A stretch of 64,000 nucleotides of DNA from Bacteroidia bacterium (GTDB lineage Bacteria > Bacteroidota > Bacteroidia > J057 > JADKCL01): NCBI GenBank assembly GCA_020635905.1, contig JACJYV010000001.1, positions 992,001 through 1,056,000 of the forward strand. Direction: 5' to 3'. A program made the position numbers and the translations under genes. Shown in pieces: positions 32,301-35,001 of this stretch (position 1 is its first letter; each line of letters starts with the position of its first letter). The notes below the pieces were generated by a model. It worked only from the letters and a program-made list of their open reading frames with translations. It did not search any database and was not told the origin of the DNA.

Positions 32301-34531
32301 ATCTGGCTTTCATAAGCTCCCAGATCAAACTGCGCTCCCCCGAAGCCGTCTCCGTTGAAGGGACGGGCGTTGCCGAGAATATCTGTGACAGGCGCACCCG
32401 TTGAAGTAGCAATTTCAATTGCGTTGGCACAGGGGGTGAGGCTCAGGTCGCCCGTGGTGGTGTTGGTGAATCCGGGATCAAAATTGAAAATGGTGCCGCC
32501 CGAAACATTGCCCTGCCAGATGTTATTATTCATTACCAGGCTTCCCGTTCCATGCCCAATCTCGGTATTTGCTGCTGCATCGGAGCCGTTGGCGGTATTT
32601 CCCCAGAAAATGCAATTCGTAATGGTAGCATTGGAATTTGAATTATTATTCAAACCTCCGCCCTGGGTGAAGCCACCTGCATTATTACTATTCAAAGAGC
32701 AGTTGGTCAGAATGACTGTTCCTCCTGTATTATTATAAATCGCCCCACCCAGACCAGTTTGGGTTGAATTATTCCAGAAAACGCAGTTGGTAATGGTACA
32801 AGTGCCCCCGTTATTGTATAAAGCGCCTCCATGCCTGCTTGAACCAACAGAAGAGTTTTGTTTGAAAGTACAGGCCGTGAGGGTCACGCCGCCGCTCAGG
32901 GTATAAATGCAGCCCCCGTTCCCGCCGGAATTTTGGGTAAAGGTACAGTTGCTGAACAGGGGAGCGAAGCCACTGAATTTATACATCACCCCGGCGTCGG
33001 TCGCAGCGGTATTGCCCGTAAAAGTACAGTTGTTCCAGACCGACGCAGCTCCTCCATTGATGACCCCTCCCCCGGCACCGCCGTTACTCCGGTTGTTGGT
33101 AAAGGTGCAATTGGTAAAGGTCAGGCCCGCGCCTGCTGAAATTACCCCGCCATTATTGCCCTTATTATTGGAAAAGGAGCAGCTTGTGAAGGTTGAAGTT
33201 CCTCCACCCAGAAAGATCGCCCCGCCTGCCCCGGTTCCCGCATTATTGCGGCTGAAGGTACAACTGGTCACCGACCAGTTGACGGGAGTCTGTCCGTACA
33301 CTGCCGCGCCAGAGCGACCGAAATTATAGCGGAAAGTCATGTTGTCCAGTTGGGTAGCCCCCACAGGTCCCAAGTTCAGGCCGCCGGCCTGAGCATAAAT
33401 ATTGCTGCCGGTCGAGTCCGCATTTCCGTGCTCCACCGTGAATCCACTCAGCAGCGTGGTGTTATTCAGGCCCGAACAGTTCAGCACCACAAAACAGTTG
33501 TCTGTGCTGTCACCCGCCACCCCAATATCACCTGATAATCTGCTGCGGTTTGTGGTAAAATTGCGGGAAGCCAGATTGCCTCCCCCGCTGGGGAAGCCTC
33601 CCAGAAATACCACGCCTTCCACAATATTGAAGTGATACTGACGCGGGTAAGCTCCACTGGTGGAGGGCTTATAGGTGCCTTTGGCCACAAAAACCGAGTC
33701 ACCTGCGGTGACAATCCCCAGCACCGACTGAAAGTCGGTGAAGGCATTGGCCCAGGAGGAACCGTTATTGAGGCCCGTGGCCGAGGAATCTACGTAATAT
33801 TTGGGGGTGGAAGGCGCAGCAATGCCCTCTACCTCGATCTGGTCAATGGCCAGTTCCTCCGATCCGCCCGCCTGATCCACATCTATTTTCACCCGCATGC
33901 TGGAACCCGTACCGGGAACTGAAAAAGTATAACGGGTAAAATTGACCACATCGCAATCCGTCGCAGGATCAGTTCCAACATCGAAAACTCCATTCAGGTT
34001 GCCGTCGATACCCAGATGATCCCCCACAAATGCCGTTGGATTTTTACCCAGAAATCGCCCCACAGTTCCAAAAGATCCACCATCAATACTCACCTGTATA
34101 TTGATCGAATCCGCATTCTCCCATTTCCCTGTATTATTGGAAGTGGCCAGATAGAGGGAAACGGTCAGGGTGTTATAGCCACTGATGCTGAAAGATTGGG
34201 TAATTAGCGAACCGGGAGGGCGACAACCCACGCAGGAACCTGCGGACCCAATGATGTCTTCAGAAGCCCAGAAAAAACTCCCCTGCAGGTTGGTGAGAAC
34301 GCTCCCAAAAAACTGGCTGCAGGACGGGGGAGTCACAGGATTGGTATTCGTGCGAAAGAAATAATCACTGTTGGGACAATCCACAAAGGTGTTGGAATTA
34401 TACCTCGATCCCTCCCCGTCGGTCTCGAAACCTTCGGAATACAGCAGGGTCTGTGATTTTGCCATGGGTACACCCAGGACAGACCAACCGATGAAAAGAG
34501 CTAAACAGGAAAGTAGAATTCGAACACGCAT
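5339..34531 (-). CDS. Giant secreted multidomain T9SS protein (9,730 aa) with about 79 HYR-type units
   Basis: A 29-kb frame without a stop, roughly 1 MDa. Order, in approximate residues: signal peptide 1-26; N-terminal sandwich to 240; two parallel beta-helix regions, each starting Tyr-Val-Asp (245-745 and 750-1114); Big_5-like domain 1115-1215; seven FG-GAP/VCBS repeats with Asp-x-Asp-Gly-Asp-Gly-Asp calcium loops 1220-1558; Ig-like domain with a Trp-x-Val-Ser-Thr-Asp-Asn-Gly motif 1563-1660; CBM9-like domain 1662-1890; HYR-type units 1895-9110, with a LamG domain and three copies of an unnamed sandwich nested inside four early units and a second Ig-like domain after unit 15; SprB-like and PKD-like modules to about 9640; T9SS type A sorting domain 9642-9730 (Pro-Asn-Pro-Thr-Arg-Asp). 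Most HYR units carry about four Cys. SprB, a gliding adhesin, is the nearest known analogue, so a surface adhesin or filament is the most likely role (inference). Confidence 0.95.
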   Translation of the reverse strand: MRVRILLSCLALFIGWSVLGVPMAKSQTLLYSEGFETDGEGSRYNSNTFVDCPNSDYFFRTNTNPVTPPSCSQFFGSVLTNLQGSFFWASEDIIGSAGSCVGCRPPGSLITQSFSISGYNTLTVSLYLATSNNTGKWENADSINIQVSIDGGSFGTVGRFLGKNPTAFVGDHLGIDGNLNGVFDVGTDPATDCDVVNFTRYTFSVPGTGSSMRVKIDVDQAGGSEELAIDQIEVEGIAAPSTPKYYVDSSATGLNNGSSWANAFTDFQSVLGIVTAGDSVFVAKGTYKPSTSGAYPRQYHFNIVEGVVFLGGFPSGGGNLASRNFTTNRSRLSGDIGVAGDSTDNCFVVLNCSGLNNTTLLSGFTVEHGNADSTGSNIYAQAGGLNLGPVGATQLDNMTFRYNFGRSGAAVYGQTPVNWSVTSCTFSRNNAGTGAGGAIFLGGGTSTFTSCSFSNNKGNNGGVISAGAGLTFTNCTFTNNRSNGGAGGGVINGGAASVWNNCTFTGNTAATDAGVMYKFSGFAPLFSNCTFTQNSGGNGGCIYTLSGGVTLTACTFKQNSSVGSSRHGGALYNNGGTCTITNCVFWNNSTQTGLGGAIYNNTGGTVILTNCSLNSNNAGGFTQGGGLNNNSNSNATITNCIFWGNTANGSDAAANTEIGHGTGSLVMNNNIWQGNVSGGTIFNFDPGFTNTTTGDLSLTPCANAIEIATSTGAPVTDILGNARPFNGDGFGGAQFDLGAYESQILCNPTHFYVDKTATGANNGRTWAGAFTSLKTAMRVAASSDSVFVAANTYYPDEGTSSRDSSFFVKKNNTFVFGGFPVGGSTFAARNWTTNPTILSGDIGVASNNADNSYHVVQVLNASGGKLDGLIIENGNANGANPKNLGGGVYRNNGYTDMYNCWVRNNSATQGGGCYWPGNSNPQHYGCIFESNTAQQGGGVYSGASTFLMNCVFRGNNATNVGGGLYMGVNTNVGNSTFIGNTATDSASAVYYNTGGSNRLYNTIVWGNAGVSPVTGNLGGSGAIRIHYSIIQGGNPGNCTCSNVYDFDPGFADVYGRLNAYSNALDTASNATDWSTVNNLTTDLDGNARDFQAKPGGESRDPGAFEFQGAFISIPVLLSVAPDTNLSNAALNSQVIADFDQAMDIATVNSSSFVVHGNMEGYRTATYSVSGNSVILTPTVAFKENEVVHVLAESALANPLGGAFGRDFHWQFRGAAGVGPAMFYNTNQTLASSSSFHVSFGDLDGDGDQDAFVANLNFQPNKVFLNNGSGFFTSNGQSLGTNSSSYAALGDLDGDGDLDAFVSNDGNASAEPNKVYFNNGSGQFTDSGQNLGNARSNDVKLADLDGDGDLDAVVGNYNSADKVYFNNGSGTFSQGAQNIGFYRTTSIALGDFDGDGDVDLWEANESQANRVWLNNGAGTFTDSGQLLGLDNSKDIEAGDLDGDGDLDIFEAIIAGGNKVWKNDGAGNFTDSGQSLGAGFSFDVALGDVDGDGDLDAFVVNANQPKVIYLNNGLGVFTPTGQNPGTSNSNGVALADVDGDGDLDAFIANGFSAGGQMLFNCLPPVVSTQPANVTACGLGNPASFVSDTSGVADSVRWHVSTDNGVTWTALTDVAPYSGTATISLGIFPVSPSMDGYQYRMVAYGCSGALTDSSNAALLNIAGFPQPTTVVLDGLTNETLWQTLASKANGNTGFANGTSIEDILYYSTCDTLFIAVRSVGTNGGNDGIGLMLDFSNTTGAPAGTNLSFNNGGFHYIGNNTFPNYKADFEVDYMLAWNSGNSSTDMYIDAGKIGTGTQFVGNAGQAGTPTLNVGGSVFAANSIRMAYDADTCNASMEFAIPWSQLGGIQDSLRAFAFEVSATGFFSDQTVPGNASGTPGANPDFGSLGGGPYHSNWMPGPADTIPPVVTCPANATLSDDGSNCSNIATGLAPVATDNCGLADTAWTQSGVTTGAGTGDVNGETFTVGVTLVQYIVTDYGGNSDTCTFTVTVQDTTPPTVTCPSNVVVQDDGTNCSNTVASIAPASVTDHCAIQDTSWTFSGSTVGSGSGDASGSTFNVGITTVMYTATDTSGNPGSCSFTVTVQDTTAPVLVCNPDTLFLDGGGNASLDSAAVIASVTDNCGVGLVSFSQNSFTCSDLTFTENLDQASVPGNSTQSTTGWGQSFVVGQAGKLTAIRFFNAYGIPGVPGVLTLYDGPNPATANVIGSEIFVMSNTLTSPKVGLTVPPSVQPGDSLSFTIDDGGLPFDMTALVDITNPYAPGIAYVNNGGGWVPQAGSDISFGTFVTCSSAGTVTATATDASGNSTTCTPVILLIDPVAPVVSCPANKTVSTSASTCNAVVNGLGVTSASDNCAIRDTLWSISGVSTGNGTGDPSGFTFAEGISTVEFILRDSTCNADTCSFTVTVNDSIPPIANCNGGLTQDQNQGSFDGTLIVTNGFAQTFQAGISGNLGRVDLAFSHSGNVNALVEIVTGSDPTTGTVLASTTQATTNSLTTFQITFPAPAAVTAGSNYLVRVTDGGDPGIFGVYENNSNAYANGTEWQLAGSWSQDAGADLAFTTFVTPADTIADTVYLNGAGIAPILVGNINNGSTDNCGIDSVWVSPDTALCGNLGVTPVTLTVLDLAGNQGTCGTHVMVLDTVPPVAICQDITVYLNANGADTIAGLDISNASTDNCTITQISLADSIFACGEIGVQVVTLTVTDQSLNQDTCQAYVTVQDTIPGTITCPADTTVPSSTVSCDAAVTLPDPTIVDNCDPSVMGNSLHFDGIDDHVTNSGVVLTNSSFTLEAWFTRNGSSADIIFGQGTGGANNQLHCGFLGGTSLILGFFFNDLVVNVGSISAGWHHLAFVYDASVGSGTDRFIYLDGVLVGSDDSPSNFTGSGNFFLGRTQWGGAAHSFDGNLDEIRIWNVARTQAQIQANMNVELSSLQTGLIRYYQANQGIAGGNNTSIANLTPSLTGNAGTLVNFAKTGPTSNFVAGAQPTLFSNNFTPAANASGTYPVGTTTVTYNYLNIDSCTFNVTVQDTTPPVATCQNITVFLNGAGSATVFPGDVTAGTSDNCGVAGSSSSPAVFGCNEVGVNTVTLTVNDIHGNSDTCHAMVTIQDTISPTVTCNDTTVYLDSNGVFALDSALLVASTSDNCGNTSVSLSSNSVNCSNAASIDQQQTNFGFAAGGQVGAGQSFQAGVTGSLQSISVRAYHFNGAVTASFVIAQGNNPATASVLATQPVNVGAAMAEYSVSFSTPVNLVAGQDYVWYFINPSPIVLILDNSLGDLYPNGNLWQNTGSGWNPNGGGIDAYFKTVMAPANEVTVIVSDASGNVDSCLANVTVLDTIVPVIICPANVTAQDNGTNCFNTVNSIDPDSLWDNCSITVSSYTLSGFTTGSGSGFASGQTFNVGATTVQYSVSDAGGNSANCSFTVTVQDTTPPVATCQNITVILNGGGSATVFPGDVTAGTSDNCGVAGSSSSPAVFGCNEVGVNTVTLTVNDIHGNSDTCHAMVTIQDTTPPVANCQDLTLYLGGTGNASTSSVAVNNSSTDNCTISHFSLSDSTFTCGDLGANAVVMTVIDPSGNQSTCNATLTVQDTLVPNAICQDLTLYLDGSGNALTSGAAVNNGSTDNCTITHISLSDTTFSCVDLGVNPEVLTLIDQSGNTNTCNANLTVLDTVPPVAICQDLTLFLNGSGNALTSGAAVNNGSNDNCSITHISLSDTTFSCVDLGVNPEVLTVIDQSGNTTTCNSNITVQDTTAPVAVCQDLTIYIQVTDTALTSGSAVNNGSTDNCSLTSVSLSDTIFECADTTSPNVVVLTIFDQSGNSDTCHAYIMVQDTGGFCCQPPIIVHSGTVDTVCNLASTSFSVGMVTGDVDSLRWQVSTDNGATWANIYDNSPNYDSTATMTLLISNIPVTFSGNLYRLLSYGCSLLTDSSEADTLIMDMSGPTISNCPVSITRSNTIGLCGATVTYPALVTSDNCAADSIVQISGQISGATYPVGTTQNVWVAYYLSSSDTCTFNVVVQDTQAPKLSGCLPNQIRYANASCQRSYSWLAPTASDNCPGQGLVEASGFNSPEVFDAGIHLIKYIATDASGNQDSCSWTVTVLDTTSPNWAGCPTNMNVDADPNTCGKTVSWTNPTISDNCLIDAASLDTNITPGSFFAIGTTTVYYAAADTSGNVDTCTFTVTVNDTTPPAALCQDITVYLNGGGNTSITASDVDNGSADSCGIASLSASPTTFNCSNTGANTVTLTVTDNNANVSTCTSTVTVEDSTAPSAVCQNITVFLDGAGNATITAGDVDGGSTDNCGVSLSASPTAFTCVDVGANSVTLTAMDPSGNTDNCTATVTVSDTTSPVATCQNITVFLDGAGSATITGSDVDGGSSDNCGVATTSASPSAFTCSNTGPNAVTLTVTDVNANTSTCSATVTVVDSTAPNAVCQDITVFLSGGGTASISGADVDGGSSDNCSIASSLVNGVPTINYNCSNVGANAVTLQLMDPSGNTASCSATVTVSDTTAPNAVCQNITVFLDGSGNATITGNDVDGGSSDNCGIATRSASPSAFTCSNTGPNAVTLTVNDNNGNSSTCSSTVTVVDSTAPSAVCQDITVFLSAGGTASITGADVDGGSTDNCSISNTLINGVPTVNYNCSNVGANAVTLQVSDPSGNTDNCSATVTVVDSTAPTAVCQNITVFLDGSGNISITGSDVDGGSSDACGIASRSASPSAFTCSNTGSNSVTLTVTDVNGNSATCTATVTVNDTTAPVAVCQDLTLQLDGSGNASTSGSAVDNGSSDNCSISSMSLSDSTFTCSDLGANSVTLTVIDPSGNTDNCSATITVEDNVAPSAVCQNLTIYLDGLGNANIVSANVDNGSTDNCTITHYSLSDSIYNCSDAFAVAGNQSTTLTVIDQSGNSDNCVSTITVLDTIAPVIVCPNDTVVAADPGVCTHTATFPSPTRSDNCSPLPMTNSKNFTGILSGTFNAGTTNVVWTVTDPSNNSDTCHYKVTVVDSQPPVLTCPADTMVNVDGSCQYTIHNVVALTTITDNCTASGSIIKSQSIASGTVVNIGDYGVWVFATDLANNTDSCLTTIMVRDTTAPTAICQDITLQLDTNGQASTTSSAINNGSSDNCQITSVSLSDSSFTCGDLGANSVTLTVIDSSGNSSTCTATVTIEDNIAPTAICQNLTLQLDGSGNASTTGAAVNNGSTDNCSITSVSLSDSTFDCADLGSNSVTLTVIDQSGNSDNCSATITVQDTVSPVALCQDITLQLDGSGNASTTSSAVDNGSSDNCAITSSSLSDSTYTCTNLGANSVTLTVIDQSGNSSTCTATVTVEDTVAPTAICQDITLQLDTNGQTSTTSSAINNGSSDNCTITSVSLSDSTYNCNDLGANSVTLTVIDQSGNSSTCTATVTVEDNLAPTALCQDITLWLDGSGQASTTSSAVNNGSTDNCTITSISLSDSTYSCNEIGANSVTLTVIDQSGNSSTCTATVTVEDTVAPTAICQNITLWLDAGGNASTSSSAIDNGSFDNCAITHYSLSDSVFTCSNVGSNAVTLTVIDSVGNVDSCSATVMVMDTIAPTAMCKDTTVYLGAVGTLSIDTSWVNNGSFDNCAIDTMYISQNSFNCADTGVQQITLVVMDVNGNSDSCVANVTVLDSTPPVITFCPANQTLPNTPSNCGRIVTYATPTATDNCQVDSITIGNTDNLSGQLFPVGTTTVTWTAYDPSLNTSTCVFTITINDTELPKITGCPTNKTVNNSAGQCGAAVNWTAPTASDNCPNVTLTSTHSPGDFFAVGTDTVVYTATDSSGNIKTCTFTVTVNDNEAPQITCPANITVSAGAGNCTAVVNYITPVGTDNCPGVTTVQTLGIASGDSFSVGTTTNTFVATDGNGLQASCSFTVTVNDGVAPVITCPANDTISTDPSFCFANYTYATPTAVDNCDASPVVSQISGPASGGIFNKGTTAVTWQATDNSGNTSQCTFTVRVYDGEAPVIITCPVDVTKNADPGQCTAAVTIPIPQSGIAFSDNCPNPIMINNHSGNANASGTYPVGVTTVMWTVTDQDGNKDTCYQTVTIIDNQPPTAVCQNITVFLDNSGSASITPADVDGGSSDQCGIVNLSINDSTFNCTDVGANTVTLTVADTSGNSVTCNATVTVSDTVSPVALCQDVTVYLDNGGNASITTNQINNGSNDACGVASVSLDSTSFDCSEVGPNTVTLTVVDSNANSSTCTATVTVMDTVAPAALCQDITVQLDGSGNASITANEVDNGSNDACGIASLSAAPTSFNCSNIGANTVTLTVTDNNGNSSTCTSTVTIADTVAPQAVCQDITIYLDGSGNVSISASDVDGGSSDACGINSLSASPTAFTCSNVGGNLVTLTVSDNNGNTASCVSTVTVQDTVSPVAVCQSITVYLDASGNVAITANDIDNGSTDACGIDTLMLDTTAFNCSDVGSNPVTLTATDNNGNTSTCSATVTVMDTVVPVALCQDITVQLDGSGNASITANDIDNGSNDACGIASTTVNPNTFTCSNAGANLVTLTVTDNNGNSSTCTATVTIEDTIAPVAVCQNDTLWLDASGMATNTAADLDGGSSDNCAVDTLISSQTMWSCTDVGSNPTTLYVYDAAGNVDSCTAMVMVIDTVAPVASCIDTVLYLDGNGNAFLTANVVDNGSSDACGIASSSVTPNAFNCSNTGANTVTLTVTDNNGNSDACTATVTVLDTLSPTIICPANITISTGVGICQRNVTVPLATKSDNCSATVTNTFNFTNNASGIYPKGTTTVTFIAVDPSGNSANCQMTVTVVDNEAPNALCADTTLYLGANGLASVTVNDLDGGTTDNCALDTLFITPAGMFDCSNVGVNAVVLTAIDQDGNTDTCTALVTVVDTTAPVVSCLDTTLYLDASGMASLGAMDLIGSISDSCGIDSVWASQTVFTCSDTGANSITVTVMDNNANLSSCTSTVTVLDTTPPAAICQDVTLALDNNGNAVLTPSMINDSSFDNCSIDSMWVSQDSFTCSNTGPNSVTLSVSDVNGNLSSCTATVTVEDTIAPTAVCYPTVSVYLDASGNASITTTDIDSASFDNCAVDSLSIDITSFNCSDLGSQKVTLTVWDASGNMDMCQSNVDVTDTIAPVALCQDVTVYLDNNGMASILASDVDSGSTDACGIASLVVDSTSFDCSEVGANMVTLTVTDSSANSASCMATVMVMDTVAPVAICSDTTLYLNGSGMAMITANDLGGNSTDNCGIDTITASQTMFTCADSTVMVIITVLDVNGNTSSCTSTVTVIDSTAPLASCMDITVQLDGSGMATISNTAVNNGSSDNCSIVSFTSSPTSFNCSNVGANTVTLTVMDASGNVDSCTATVTLQDTVPPVAVCMDTTLVLNSLGNASLTANDLDGGSTDNCAISSITASQLSFNCTDVGANNILLTVTDVNGNSDTCTAVVTVTDTTAPAIANCPLDVTINNTPNNCGSSFNWTAPTATDACGLASLVGDNVPNSFFQVGTTTVTYTATDVNGNVSLCSFDVTVIDNEDPKITGCPGNKTAFNGVGQCSAIVSWNPPTASDNCPGVVMVSSHNPGTSFNVGQTTVTYVATDSAGHTDTCQFVVTVLDTASPQITCPANITTSNTAGQCAATVPYTTPLGTDNCAGATTVQSAGQPSGSSFAVGTTTNTFVVTDASGNVDSCSFTVTVNDTEVPQITCPADITVSNDSNQCSAVVSYTAPVGTDNCAGDTTTQSAGLGSGATFPVGVTTETYVVTDASGNVDSCSFTITVNDTEVPQIACPADVTVNNDSAQCSAVVSYTTPVGTDNCAGASTIQSAGLGTGSAFPVGMTTETYVVTDASGNVDSCSFTITVNDTEAPQITCPADVTVSNDAGMCSATVNYTTPVGTDNCAGASTTQSAGLGSGASFALGTTTESYLVTDASGNVDSCSFTITVEDTEAPQIACPADLTVSNDSGMCDAVVTYTAPVGTDNCPGATTIQTAGLGSGATFAVGSTVETYQVTDAAGNLDSCSFTITVQDNEAPSIVCPADTVIPADSVQCSAVFTYTSPMGMDNCPGATTAQSSGLGSGAAFPVGANVETWLVTDAAGNVDSCSFTITVEDNQAPVIACPSDTTIGTNGLTCSSTYNYATPTVSDNCAGANVIQISGLPSGGNYPKGSTTNVFVAGDLSGNTDTCSFVVTVIDDDPPFIVCPTNISVNANPGLCTAVVNYATPAGGDNCPGAVTTQTTGLASGSAFPQGVTTNTFTVVDGAGLTASCAFTVTVNDNQPPQITCPANITVNNNTGFCGAVVNYPLPVVTDNCTSNPTLVLTGGPASGSFFNLGTTGITYQATDSSGNTASCSFTVKVVDAQAPAITCPANITVSNDLGQCSAVVSYTAPVGTDNCPGTSTALTAGLGSGSTFPLGVNTVTYTATDLAGNQTSCSFTITVNDNEAPQITCPADLTVSNDSGMCAAMVSYTTPVGTDNCPGVSTTQTAGLGSGSSFAVGVTTESYLAVDSAGNVDSCSFTITVEDNENPMAVCQNVTVYLDGSGMASVSTLDVDNGSGDNCGIDSMWVAPSSFTCVDTGANSVTLTVMDFSGNMDSCMATVTVMDSTPPAALCMDITLQLDSMGNASMVAGDIDGGSTDNCTIASLMASQTAFNCSNVGANSVTLTVTDVNGNVDSCTATVTVEDNEAPMAVCQDITLFLDGSGNASITAGMIDGGSTDNCAVDTIMASQTAFTCSSVGGNSIILTVLDVNGNTDTCTAMVTVVDSTAPVALCMDVTVYLDTAGTASINAGMIDGGSNDACGVGSISASLTSFTCVDSGANSVTLTVTDVNGNVDSCTATVTVLDTVAPMAVCQNITVYLDSLGSGAITANDVDGGSTDNCGVDSLSASPTAFNCSNLGANSVTLSVTDVSGNMASCIATVTVEDTIAPTAVCVNKTLYLNTLGNAFTTANALGGTSTDNCSVSSVTASQVNFNCNNTGANTITVTVTDASGNVSTCTSTVTVLDTLIPDAVCQNATIFLDGSGMATVTANDLNGGSTDNCGIDTLMVGQTTFSCGDLGSNAVSLVVVDPSGNIDSCIATVTVVDNIAPVISGCPADTTLLAAANNCVPNFSWTAPTVSDNCGALLTSNYVPGDSFFVGSTTVIYAAVDSAGNTDTCSFVITVTPNPLVISTTSPTLACGTNIACNGDSTGTASVAITGGCGPYTISWSNGGTTDTINGITAGTYIVTVTDSMGTTVMDTITLTEPAPLSLSFGGSLLTCGGDSSAMIDLTVTGGNTCGSYGYLWNTGASTEDLSNLPAGWYMVSVTDTNGCFATDSVQIQNFAPQPLSLGADTTICNGGTLVLDATDAAFASYQWSNSATTSMITVTASGTYSVTATDTNGCISADTILVNVSAPVVVDLGPDTTICNGSNLVLDGSNYVSQSWSTGATTVDILVTTAGTYYLDATDTNGCVGSDTIVVSVHTVTPSGISAQGVLCNNDEVQLSADPGFSSYLWDNGETTQTTIIMTQGYHTVTVSDGTGCLRTDSVYVDSLPFDDPNPFITPGGTVYLCAGSSLILDVGNHGGTYLWNTGDTTRKITVTQAGTYYALVTNGLGCSAYSDTVTVLADAAVSPFITQTMSGQDTILNANPQDPSYTYQWFGYTTSGGASDTIIPGATGATYQPTNPGCYIVQITTMGGCAAKSDTFCITITGIEDPIRPLTGIDVFPNPTRDYLTIRTIAPIDYPVDIRMTDMYGKIVKHDYMNHLVNDVVLDLTRYSKGMYILEIEAENGQKYTVRVVIEE
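24061..24300 (-). repeat. Near-identical HYR unit copy 1 (240 bp)
   Basis: This 240-bp segment is nearly identical to 25254-25494, with only scattered differences by eye, far closer than typical unit pairs. Both encode a type B unit with a Thr-Ala-Gly-Thr-Ser-Asp-Asn-Cys-Gly-Val motif. They bracket the units that contain the third nested sandwich domain. Confidence 0.88.
25254..25494 (-). repeat. Near-identical HYR unit copy 2 (240 bp)
   Basis: Partner of the copy at 24061-24300. The pair lies about 1.2 kb apart in direct orientation, which would allow recombination that deletes or duplicates the intervening units in frame. Confidence 0.88.
29860..30870 (-). repeat. Seven FG-GAP/VCBS-type coding repeats
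   Basis: Seven successive units of about 48 residues each contain Asp-(Leu/Val/Phe)-Asp-Gly-Asp-Gly-Asp-x-Asp followed by a Val-(Tyr/Trp/Phe)-x-Asn-Asn/Asp-Gly strand. This is the FG-GAP/VCBS signature of a calcium-binding beta-propeller. Seven copies would close one complete seven-bladed propeller. Confidence 0.88.
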
Positions 34532-34948
34532 GTTGGATCAAAATAGTGTGGTACAAGTTGGATTGAGGGCTTTCAATGGCCTTTTTCCCAAAAAAATTCT
34601 AAGCATTACCCCATGGATTTCGTTGGAACGAAACCCATTGACCAGCCGGGACTGACACAAACAGCCGGACTTTCAGGTCTGGATTGGTTTTGGGAAGCTT
34701 TGCCGAAGTTTTCAAAACAAAATTAATTGTATTTGGCGAATAAAAAAGAAAAATGTCTTTCCGGGAGCCTGCATATCCGCTTCAGGAATCCATCCGGAAA
34801 ACCAGAATAATTCCCGTCAAAAATCAGGGCACAGTTTCATGTTCAAACACAAATATGAATTTGCAGGGGTTTCCATTCTGAGGATGAACAGCGCAATGCT
34901 TATCCGTTCCAAAGATGAGATCAGGAAAGCGAAAAGCATACAATGCAA
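34532..34948. other. Upstream region of the giant gene
   Basis: No gene is seen here. On the minus strand, CAAAATTA at 34718-34725 reads TAATTTTG and matches the Bacteroidota -7 consensus TAnnTTTG, about 187 bp before the ATG, but without a convincing -33 TTTG at the right spacing. A palindrome lies at 34613-34638. The leader could therefore be long and structured. Confidence 0.4.
34613..34638. promoter_or_regulatory. Palindrome upstream of the giant gene
   Basis: ATGGATTTCGTT-GG-AACGAAACCCAT forms a 12-bp inverted repeat with one mismatch and a GG centre, about 82 bp upstream of the start codon of the giant gene. It could be an operator or a leader hairpin. The sequence does not match an operator I can name. 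Confidence 0.4.
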
Positions 34949-34975
34949 GAGAGGCAGCCCACTGGGCTGCCTCTC
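34949..34975 (-). terminator. Terminator hairpin of the first Gly/Ser-rich lipoprotein gene
   Basis: GAGAGGCAGCCCA-C-TGGGCTGCCTCTC is a strong GC-rich inverted repeat, 26 bp past the stop codon, followed on the minus strand by a T-containing stretch. The same hairpin and the 26 bp beyond it recur after the paralogue at 37005-37033, confirming that both genes share a 3' flank. Confidence 0.7.
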
Positions 34976-35001
34976 CACTATGAAAAGAATTACATTTCTG
35001 A

